Shown here one piece after another: positions 18,737-29,204 of a stretch of 64,000 nucleotides of DNA (position 1 is the stretch's first letter; each line of letters begins with the position of its first letter). The translations under genes were made by a program, and so were the position numbers. The notes below the pieces were generated by a model that made no database searches, was not told the origin of the DNA, and saw only the letters and a program-made list of their open reading frames with translations. The DNA comes from Pedobacter hiemivivus (GTDB taxonomy: Bacteria; Bacteroidota; Bacteroidia; Sphingobacteriales; Sphingobacteriaceae), in NCBI RefSeq assembly GCF_004331685.1, contig NZ_SJSM01000001.1:554994-618993 (forward strand). The letters run 5' to 3'.

Positions 18737-20272
18737 TTATTGCCAGTAAGTATTTTGTATTAACAAAGGATTCTGAATAAGCAGGTTACGGTTAATGGGC
18801 CAGTAAATTCCTCCAGACTGTATCAAATCATTAAATTCCAGGTCATTGTTTTTAATTTTTTTATACCTGACCAGATCATACCACCTGTGCCCTTCACCCA
18901 GCAATTCACGCCTGCGTTCACTAAATACGGCATCAACCGCCTCACCGTTGACAAGCGGATTATAGACCGGAAGTCCATGTTTTGTCCTAATTTTATTTAA
19001 AATCACAATTGCCCCCGGACGATCATTTAATACCGCCTTGGCTTCTGCCAGGAGCAAAGCAATATCCTCCATTCTGTTTACCACTGTAGTACTGGAAAAA
19101 TATGCTATTGGCACATTCGTGTTCTGCACACTGACATCTGCCACTGCGAAAATCTTTTTAAACATAGGATAAGGTCTATCAAAGCCTGTAAACCAGAGAT
19201 CACTTGTCACATTTTTGGTCAGGGTATCAATTCCAAACCGATCATCTTTAGCCTCTTTATAAATTGACAAAATTGTATCCTTAGGTACGTATATTGCCTG
19301 TATCAATCTGTTATTTACCAGGGGTTGAGCCAAGGTAAGTCCTTCAATGGTCCCGGTAAACGAAGTTTCGGCAGGCCTCCACCTGTGTCCGAAGCCCAAA
19401 ACTACAGCCTTGACTTCATCATTGACTTCGCCACGGAACATCCTGCGTATATTGCTGCCGTTGATGGGAAATGCAGCAGTGGCCAGCCCGAGATTTGACT
19501 CAGCATCCATCACCAGCTGCGCATATCTTGCGGTTTCTGCATAATTCCCTTGCCAGGCGTAAATATGCGCAAGTATGCCCCAGGCAGTATGCTTCCTAAC
19601 CAGATCAGATTCCCAATTATCTATATTCCGGCCATAGTATTGCCCGGTTTGTTCAGGAAAAGCTCCATTAAACCTATAAGGTAAATATTGAACTGAAGCA
19701 ATTAACTCATTTGCAGCAAAGGCCAGCACTTTCTGCTGATCTTCCCTTTTCTTATTTGCAAACTCACCATCATGCGAAGTAGTGATCAGCGGAACATCTC
19801 CCCACAGACGCACAATATAAAAATAAAGGAAGGCCCGCAAAACCCTCGCCTGAGCCATGTCCAGGTTAAAATTCTGCTCAGTATACCTAGGGTCTTTTTT
19901 GAAAATCTCGGGCGCACGTTCAATAAATAAATTGGCTGCATTTATAGCGGCGTAGAACCGCCTCCAATCTGACAAATCCTGAACAAGCGGATATTGAACA
20001 TTAAGTTCATTATTATGTATTGATTTGATATCCTCCCTGGTTGTCCCATCAAAATCAGCCATTCTTACATCACCATAATACCAAAACCTGTTATTATCAG
20101 CCAGGGCAGATCTGCACAAACCGTAAACCCCAATCAAGCCGGCCCGGGCGTCTTCCATTACATTCCACATATTTTCCTCTCCAACTACCCTTGTCGGAGT
20201 AACATCAAGGATGTTCTTACAAGCACCTGATAACATAATTATCAGGGCAAAAAATAGAAATATCTTTCTCAT
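18737..20272 (-). CDS. SusD/RagB-type outer-membrane lipoprotein (pair 1)
   Basis: The signal peptide has lipobox SGAC followed by KNILDVTPTRVVGEENMW, the usual SusD opening. Helical TPR core segments (ARVLRAFLYFYIVRLWGDVPL) and the RagB C-terminal signature FSERRRELLGEGHRWYDLVRYKK are present. The 511-aa length is normal. It lies 16 bp after its SusC partner and binds the same unknown glycan at the cell surface. Confidence 0.93.
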   Translation of the reverse strand: MRKIFLFFALIIMLSGACKNILDVTPTRVVGEENMWNVMEDARAGLIGVYGLCRSALADNNRFWYYGDVRMADFDGTTREDIKSIHNNELNVQYPLVQDLSDWRRFYAAINAANLFIERAPEIFKKDPRYTEQNFNLDMAQARVLRAFLYFYIVRLWGDVPLITTSHDGEFANKKREDQQKVLAFAANELIASVQYLPYRFNGAFPEQTGQYYGRNIDNWESDLVRKHTAWGILAHIYAWQGNYAETARYAQLVMDAESNLGLATAAFPINGSNIRRMFRGEVNDEVKAVVLGFGHRWRPAETSFTGTIEGLTLAQPLVNNRLIQAIYVPKDTILSIYKEAKDDRFGIDTLTKNVTSDLWFTGFDRPYPMFKKIFAVADVSVQNTNVPIAYFSSTTVVNRMEDIALLLAEAKAVLNDRPGAIVILNKIRTKHGLPVYNPLVNGEAVDAVFSERRRELLGEGHRWYDLVRYKKIKNNDLEFNDLIQSGGIYWPINRNLLIQNPLLIQNTYWQ

Positions 20273-20288
20273 TTAAATGTGCTGTTGG

Positions 20289-23225
20289 TTATAAACTCAT
20301 TTTAACTCCAACCGTATAAGTACGGGGTATAGGCAAGCCATATCCAGTATCGTAACCGGTATAATCGACCAACTCAGGATCTCTGCCGCTATAAGGTGTA
20401 AGCGTAAATACGTTGTTGACTGTGGTGTAAATAAAAAATCTATTGACATCTGCCTTTTTAAAGGAACGATTTATCAATTGTGTCATGTCATATCCCAGTG
20501 ATGCCGTACGAAGCTTCAGGAACGACGCATTTTCTAAAAACAGATCCTGTTCGGCACGATAAGGAATAACACTACTCCAGACGTTATACAATGGATATTT
20601 TTTTACGTTCCCCTGCTCCTGCCAAAAAGTAATTTCTTTAATTGAGTTAATGTCATTACTGCTTTCACGGTTGATAAAATCAAAACGGTTGGCCATTTCT
20701 TTGTTTAAAATATTTTTGCCCAGGTTATAGTAAAAGTCAAACCCTAAACTTATCTTTTTATAAGAAATGGTATTTGAAAAATTTCCGGATACGACAGGCA
20801 TCATGTGTCCCATCAGTTTTTTGTCCTTTTCATTAATCGTAAAATCACCATTCAAATCCTTCCATCTAGGATCTCCTGCCTTTAAATCAACACCCTCATA
20901 ATTTAGCTTACGCTGATTAGCAGGGTTTATTTCCACTTCATTATCAGCGCTATAGATGCCATTATTTTCTAACAACCAGAACTGATCCACCGAATTGCCC
21001 ACCTGCAATAAACGATTCCCAATAATAATTGACTTCCTTCCATCTGGAAGCGACCTTAATGTGTTTCTATTATAGTTCGCTCCCAGCGAGATAGTCCACT
21101 TCACTTTATTCCTGGCAGGTAACAGATCAGCAGTCAGTGTCAGGTCAACACCCGAATTGTTTACATCCATACCCGGCTTATAAGCTTTGGTATAGCCGTA
21201 CTCTGCCAATCCCGGAACTCCGAGAAGCTGATCCTTAGCGGTATTAGCGTACAAGTCAATTATCCCGTTTAAACGGCCTTTCCAAAGTGAAAAGTCAAAT
21301 CCAACTGAGATTTGCTCATTGTAAGACCAGGGAATATCATACCCGATATATCCTTTGGTGTAGGGACGTACCAATCCAACTGTACCCGCATAAGATGGGA
21401 CAAGGGGTTCTCCAGACCACCCAAAATCGACAACATACTGAGGCCCCTGCGCATAACGGTCATTCAGTTCATTTCTTCCCAAAATCCCAAAACTTCCTCT
21501 CAGCTTTAAATCCGTCACCGTTTTGTTTTTGATGAGCAGGTGATTTTTAATATTCCATGAAGCTGATACAACTGGCGAATAAAACCATCGATTGGTCGGC
21601 TGCATATTTGAAATGCCATCAGCCCTCAAAAGCCCCGATACCGTTAACCAGTTTTTATATTTATAATCTGCTTTTCCATAGAAGGAAACCTGATTATTAA
21701 CGGTCTTATCCAGGAATCTGAATATTAACCTACGGGTAAATATACTGGGTTGAAGGTCATCTTTGTTCAGCAGGTTTACTTTAATGTAATCCGTGCCGTT
21801 TCTATATCCATAAGCATAATTATAGCGATAGGTGTCCCAATTTATCGACTGACCGCCAAGAAAATCAATTGTGTTATTATCATTAATTTTATAAGAATAG
21901 TTTATGGTATTGTCAATTACCAACCGTTGACTATATCCGAAATAATTTGAGGCAAAGGCAATCGTTTCCAGCAAAGTTGTAGGATTATACAAATCTCTGG
22001 AACCATCAGTGTAACTTACTCCCAGAAAACTGTTAAACCTGACTTTACCAAATGTAAGGCCCATGTTAAAATATCCGTTTAAAGTATTTGTTAGATTGTC
22101 ATCAACCGCCTCCTTATAGGCAGTAAGCATTCCACCATAGATGTCATTATTTGGTGATAAAGGCTGACTAAGATCTGGCAAATAACGGCCTTCAGCTATG
22201 CGGTCGCGACTGTACCTGTTACGTTTTCTATCCATCCTGCTTGCCATAATATTGGCAGTTGCAGTCATCCATTTAACAGGCTTCATATTTAAATTAAAAC
22301 CAACAGCATATTTATCAAGCCGAGTATCATCAGCAACGCCATTATTGCCAACCTTGCCTAATGAAAATTTAAAATTTGCTCTTTCTGTTCCACCGGTTGC
22401 ACTCGCATTTATCGAATAAACCGCCGCCTTTTTATAATAAGAATCTGTCCAGTTTGATGGACCATAGTAAACAGTGTTTAGGGAATCCTTTAAAAAAGCA
22501 GCATAATTCTGCATTTGCGCCATGCTTGCGTACCGATTATAAAATTGTTCTCTGAACTTGTTTTCCGTAGCACCGTTAAAAGTAGTAACGGGAGCAGGAT
22601 TCGCTATTCCAAAATAGGAATCGAATGAGATCGCCTTTTTGGTTTTTCCTGTCTTGGTTTTTACATAAATAACACCATTGGCTGCTTTAGGTCCATAAAC
22701 AGCATATTGAGAAATGTCTTTAAGCAACTGAACAGATTCAACATTATCAAGATCAATGCCCGCAAGCAGATTGGTTGACGGGCCTATCCTACTGTAGTCG
22801 TACAGCTGAACATCATAGGCAAAGGGATGTTCATTTGAAATTACCGGTATTCCATCAATTACAATCAAGGGCTGCGATCTTACCAGGTCTTCGGCCGAAA
22901 ACAGCGGTAACAATGTACCCCTAATGTGCATATACTGATAAACACCAGGCTCACCACTTTGCTCCTGAACATATAATCCAGCAGCAGTACCTTTTAATGC
23001 CTGATTTAAAGAAGACGCAGGGAACAAGGGCAAGCTGATAGACTGCAAATCCTTAACACCCGTACTCAAAACCGGCTTTACTGGCATGCTTACGATAACC
23101 GTATCTGGTTTTGGTTTTTGAGTGATTTTTTTTTGTGGTTTTGGTTTGGATGAAGGAGGTGATACCTGTGCCCGAACAGAGGACCCCATCAAAAGAAACA
23201 ACCCTAAGAAGTATACAATTCGCAT
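20289..23225 (-). CDS. Short SusC-type TonB-dependent transporter lacking the N-terminal extension (pair 1)
   Basis: The protein has a signal peptide (MRIVYFLGLFLLMGSSVRAQ). It then has a Pro/Lys-rich linker (PPSSKPKPQKKITQKPKP) in place of the carboxypeptidase-regulatory domain usual for SusC. The plug begins at about residue 70 (LNQALKGTAAGLYV; IRGTLLPLF; VQLLKDISQYAVYGPKAANGVIYV) and the barrel ends with RTYTVGVKMSL. At 978 aa it is about 100 aa shorter than SusC 2, and the loss is at the N-terminus. The linker could reach TonB or a partner in the periplasm. SusC membership is certain; the effect of the missing domain is unknown. Confidence 0.9.
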   Translation of the reverse strand: MRIVYFLGLFLLMGSSVRAQVSPPSSKPKPQKKITQKPKPDTVIVSMPVKPVLSTGVKDLQSISLPLFPASSLNQALKGTAAGLYVQEQSGEPGVYQYMHIRGTLLPLFSAEDLVRSQPLIVIDGIPVISNEHPFAYDVQLYDYSRIGPSTNLLAGIDLDNVESVQLLKDISQYAVYGPKAANGVIYVKTKTGKTKKAISFDSYFGIANPAPVTTFNGATENKFREQFYNRYASMAQMQNYAAFLKDSLNTVYYGPSNWTDSYYKKAAVYSINASATGGTERANFKFSLGKVGNNGVADDTRLDKYAVGFNLNMKPVKWMTATANIMASRMDRKRNRYSRDRIAEGRYLPDLSQPLSPNNDIYGGMLTAYKEAVDDNLTNTLNGYFNMGLTFGKVRFNSFLGVSYTDGSRDLYNPTTLLETIAFASNYFGYSQRLVIDNTINYSYKINDNNTIDFLGGQSINWDTYRYNYAYGYRNGTDYIKVNLLNKDDLQPSIFTRRLIFRFLDKTVNNQVSFYGKADYKYKNWLTVSGLLRADGISNMQPTNRWFYSPVVSASWNIKNHLLIKNKTVTDLKLRGSFGILGRNELNDRYAQGPQYVVDFGWSGEPLVPSYAGTVGLVRPYTKGYIGYDIPWSYNEQISVGFDFSLWKGRLNGIIDLYANTAKDQLLGVPGLAEYGYTKAYKPGMDVNNSGVDLTLTADLLPARNKVKWTISLGANYNRNTLRSLPDGRKSIIIGNRLLQVGNSVDQFWLLENNGIYSADNEVEINPANQRKLNYEGVDLKAGDPRWKDLNGDFTINEKDKKLMGHMMPVVSGNFSNTISYKKISLGFDFYYNLGKNILNKEMANRFDFINRESSNDINSIKEITFWQEQGNVKKYPLYNVWSSVIPYRAEQDLFLENASFLKLRTASLGYDMTQLINRSFKKADVNRFFIYTTVNNVFTLTPYSGRDPELVDYTGYDTGYGLPIPRTYTVGVKMSL

Positions 23226-23274
23226 AATTAATTGTGTGTGGTTAGATATTTGGTATGTTTTGGTAACAACTAAG

Positions 23275-26454
<3,180 letters not shown>

Positions 26455-26496
26455 TTAAAAATTTAACTTTGCAGTTTTGCTTGTTTTTTTATTAAA

Positions 26497-28695
26497 TTAT
26501 TTATCCGTTCGATCTGGCATTTTAATTTGCTTGTAATGTTCCAGGCTTTGTGCCGGAACTTTGAACCCCTGGGGTAATGGCATTTTAGAATACGTTTGAA
26601 AATACAACACCGACCCATCACGCCACCAAGCCGCTTCCCGCTGTTGTTCAGCCAGCAGTTGCTTAACCTGCACAAAACGTAAGGGATCAACTTTATCTTT
26701 AAGCCCATCCCATGTATTCTGCATTTTTTCAACGGCACTTACTCCTGAATAATAAGTGTATACCAGTTCTTCCCAAAGACTTTTGCCTGTAGGCATCCTG
26801 TACTTCCAGGGCACATGGTGGAACCAAAGCAATAACTCCGGTGGAATACTTTTGATGTCATTATACTTCTGTCTTACTTCCGGAAAGTACTGCTCCACCG
26901 CATTTGAGCCCTTATCCGTACGATCTACGCCAAGACCTTCAGCATCTGCCAAATGGTAATCGTGCGCATTCCATCCTGGAATTTTATCCCATGGTCCAGG
27001 GCCATAATGTGTTCCCAGGTTCATAATGTGGTTGAGTCCGAGAGGCATCATATAATGTACAGCATGTTCTCTTGAAGCTAACATGTATTCTTTTACCGGC
27101 ACCACAAAAGAAGGATCAGTGCTGAAGGTCATCTTCAGCCAGTCATCTGCAATGGTTTCAGGACTCGCTTCCGGATTCCAGGCCATTCGCCCAAATGCAT
27201 ACCAATTGGATTGTGCAAAAGGATGTCCTGTCCAATTGATATCGCTACCAATATTGGCAACTCCTGCAATTCCTGAAATCTGATGGGATTCTAGCTTACC
27301 CTCGACTATTTTTGCAATGGTTGAGCCCTTTCCTTTTGCATAGGTATCTGTTGATAGCGTTTCTTTAAACATAGGAGCCAGATACACAAGGTGAGTTGCA
27401 AAGCCAAGATATTCTTGAGTAATCTGAAACTCAAGCATTAGCTGTGTTTTTGACATTGCTCCAAACAATGGATGAAAGGGCTCTCTTGGCTGAAAATCAA
27501 TTGGACCATTCTTTGGTTGTAGTAAGACATTGCTTTTAAAATCTCCGTCAAATTTTTTAAATTCCTGGTAGGCCTGTTTAGCTCGGTCTTCTCCCTTAAT
27601 ATTTTCATACACAAATGCACGCCACATCACCACCCCATTATGAGGGGCCAAAGCATCAGCCATCATATTGGCCCCTTCTGCATGACTACGCTTATAGTCT
27701 TGCGGTCCTGGTTGCCCTTCCGAATTTGCCTTAACTAAAAAACCTCCGAAATCCGGGATGTACCTATAAATTTCATCGACCTTTAGTTTCCACCATTTGA
27801 TCACTTCTGGATCTAAAGGATCAGCAGTTTTTAAGCCCCCAATTTCTATTGGTGCACTAAAACGTGCGGTCAGATAGACTTTTATTCCATAAGGTCTGAA
27901 TACATCTGCGAGTGCGGCAGCTTTGAGGAGGTAGGTTTTTGTTAAACTTTTAGCACTGGCGTTTACATTATTTATTACGGTGCCGTTAATACCTATTGAT
28001 GCATTTGCCCTTGCATAGTCGGTATACCTTGGGTCAAGATACCCCGGTAAACGCTGCCAGTCCCATAAAGAAGATCCGGCATAGCCCCTTTCAACGGTTC
28101 CGTTTAAATTATCCCAATGATTAAGTACACGAAGCTGTATCTTTGGCTTCTCCACGATTAAGAGCTTTTGAATCGAATGTCTGGTTTGAATCAAACGTAA
28201 AAGATGATACGATCCATAAAGTAGACCAATATCAGTATTGGATGCAATTACAGTACAAGATCTTCTGTTGATCTGCAGCGATTTGATCAGGTAGCCCTCC
28301 TTTCCAAGATCTTTTAATTCTGCCAAGTTAAGTCTAGCTATAGCAGCGTTAGTGCTCGGCGTTCCGAGCAGCAATGTTCCGTTTACATTAACGGTCTTTA
28401 CATGTGGTAAAGATACATTGAGTAAACCTTTCATTCCGATTTGCAGTTCGGTAATTGCTGCGATAAGGCTTGCTGAATTTCCACTTGCAGAAATCTGTTT
28501 GATAACAGATTGGTAATTGTTTTTTAAGCTTGTCTCATGAACTGGTTTATATCTAAGCCATAAATCATAACCATTTTCGGCATTACTTTTAGTCCAAACA
28601 AGCAGGCCCAACAGTAATAAAACTACTCGGAGTAGAAATATGGATCCTATACGGTGTGATGTCCACCATAGTAGGTCCTTAAAAATTTTGTACAT
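26497..28695 (-). CDS. GH67 alpha-glucuronidase
   Basis: This enzyme removes terminal (4-O-methyl)glucuronic acid from xylo-oligosaccharides. The family signature WDNLNGTVERGYAGSSLWDW is present. Glu326 (KANSEGQPGPQ) fits the catalytic acid; Asp400 (GPIDFQPR) and Glu428 (QITQEYLG) are spaced like the paired bases of the Cellvibrio enzyme (from memory). Domains: N-terminal (about 45-180), TIM barrel (about 180-510), C-terminal helical (about 510-730). The ATG at 28695 gives 733 aa with an odd leader: about 20 residues (MYKIFKDLLWWTSHRIGSIF) before the hydrophobic core, like SusC starts in this genus. The frame is open to 28806, but that part is leader hairpin. It is the first gene of the PUL. 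Confidence 0.9.
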   Translation of the reverse strand: MYKIFKDLLWWTSHRIGSIFLLRVVLLLLGLLVWTKSNAENGYDLWLRYKPVHETSLKNNYQSVIKQISASGNSASLIAAITELQIGMKGLLNVSLPHVKTVNVNGTLLLGTPSTNAAIARLNLAELKDLGKEGYLIKSLQINRRSCTVIASNTDIGLLYGSYHLLRLIQTRHSIQKLLIVEKPKIQLRVLNHWDNLNGTVERGYAGSSLWDWQRLPGYLDPRYTDYARANASIGINGTVINNVNASAKSLTKTYLLKAAALADVFRPYGIKVYLTARFSAPIEIGGLKTADPLDPEVIKWWKLKVDEIYRYIPDFGGFLVKANSEGQPGPQDYKRSHAEGANMMADALAPHNGVVMWRAFVYENIKGEDRAKQAYQEFKKFDGDFKSNVLLQPKNGPIDFQPREPFHPLFGAMSKTQLMLEFQITQEYLGFATHLVYLAPMFKETLSTDTYAKGKGSTIAKIVEGKLESHQISGIAGVANIGSDINWTGHPFAQSNWYAFGRMAWNPEASPETIADDWLKMTFSTDPSFVVPVKEYMLASREHAVHYMMPLGLNHIMNLGTHYGPGPWDKIPGWNAHDYHLADAEGLGVDRTDKGSNAVEQYFPEVRQKYNDIKSIPPELLLWFHHVPWKYRMPTGKSLWEELVYTYYSGVSAVEKMQNTWDGLKDKVDPLRFVQVKQLLAEQQREAAWWRDGSVLYFQTYSKMPLPQGFKVPAQSLEHYKQIKMPDRTDK

Positions 28696-28763
28696 TTGGT
28701 TAGTAAGTGAAATTAAAAACTTTTGAAACGGTTTGGTTCTCTTGCCAAGGTTATACCTTAACT

Positions 28764-28800
28764 GATCCGGAGCGGTGCAAACGCTTCCGGGTCTTTTTTT
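28764..28800. terminator. GC-rich hairpin with T-run before the PUL
   Basis: GATCCGGAGCG (28764-28774) pairs with CGCTTCCGGGTC (28782-28793), with one bulge and one G-T pair. On the plus strand it is followed by a T-run (28794-28800), giving a plus-direction terminator shape. On the minus strand it lies in the untranslated leader of the GH67 gene, 69-100 nt before its ATG. The equivalent spot at 49.9 kb, between fecR and susC, has a similar hairpin. Confidence 0.5.
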
Positions 28801-28819
28801 GCGCAATTGTGTGTAAAGT

Positions 28820-28906
28820 TTAAGCCATTACGATAATACTCCTTCCTTCAGTACGGTTTCCGCTTTTATACCTGTTTAACAATTCTTTTATATCTGGTTT
28901 ATGCAT
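28820..28906 (-). pseudogene. Remnant of a FecR anti-sigma N-terminus
   Basis: This is a 28-codon frame, MHKPDIKELLNRYKSG followed by NRTEGRSIIVMA and a TAA. It resembles the first residues of Bacteroidota FecR proteins: compare LEERQLLDRYRNGLCSSQEE in the intact FecR upstream of 49.96 kb. After the stop there is no further FecR sequence, only a hairpin and the GH67 start. No sigma gene is recognisable upstream. I read it as what is left of a deleted sigma/FecR pair. The similarity is short, so chance cannot be excluded. Confidence 0.4.
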
Positions 28907-28912
28907 ATCTGC

Positions 28913-28930
28913 AAAGACATTTTTGTCTTT
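28913..28930. repeat. Perfect 7-bp inverted repeat upstream of the PUL
   Basis: AAAGACA-TTTT-TGTCTTT, loop 4 nt. It lies just upstream of the FecR remnant and about 220 bp before the GH67 start. It could be an operator or a small hairpin; nothing else supports a role. Confidence 0.3.
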
Positions 28931-29022
28931 ATTTAGCACATTGACGAATAACTTTGTGGTAGGGAGTAGATAAAAATGAAAATATTTTTAAATCAGCAAA
29001 TTATCGGAAGACCATACTGATA

Positions 29023-29175
29023 CAAAATAGCCATATGTAGGTATTTTCTGCTAAAAAAAGCCGGCTTACTTTTGGGAAGCTAAAGCCAATCTTATGAAAA
29101 ATCTATTGAAAATAAAGCTATTGCTTTTCTTTCTTGCCTTGATCTTTATCATTAATTCTTGTAAAAAGAATAAAA
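29023..29175 (+). repeat. Copy 1 of a 152-bp duplication (partner at 51860-52012)
   Basis: It matches 51860-52012 with about six mismatches (about 96%) at an offset of 22,837 bp, same strand. The copy holds the promoter (TACTTTTG at 29067-29074), the palindrome AAGCCGGCTT and the first 27 codons of a lipoprotein. Identity stops abruptly at 29175. Confidence 0.9.
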
Positions 29176-29204
29176 ACGGATTAGGCGGATTTTTCATTGT
29201 ATAA
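29094..29204 (+). pseudogene. Truncated copy of the 51.9-kb lipoprotein gene (signal peptide only)
   Basis: The ATG at 29094 encodes 36 residues. The first 27 equal those of the lipoprotein at 51931: MKNLLKIKLLLFFLAL, lipobox INSC, then KKNK. They are followed by nine unrelated residues (NGLGGFFIV) and a stop at 29202-29204. The last 11 bp overlap the 3' end of the convergent minus-strand glycosidase-like gene. The promoter is also duplicated, so a 36-aa lipopeptide might still be made. More likely it is a scar left by recombination. Confidence 0.75.

Noticed and set aside
28949..28956. Plus-strand TAACTTTG as a promoter
   Set aside because: The best -33 candidate is about 23 nt away, too far, and the duplicated TACTTTTG at 29067 is a better promoter for the only plus-strand frame here.
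28907..29023. Remnant of the sigma factor gene upstream of the FecR fragment
   Set aside because: A short frame ends in hydrophobic residues as sigma C-termini often do, but I could not align it to the intact sigma gene.
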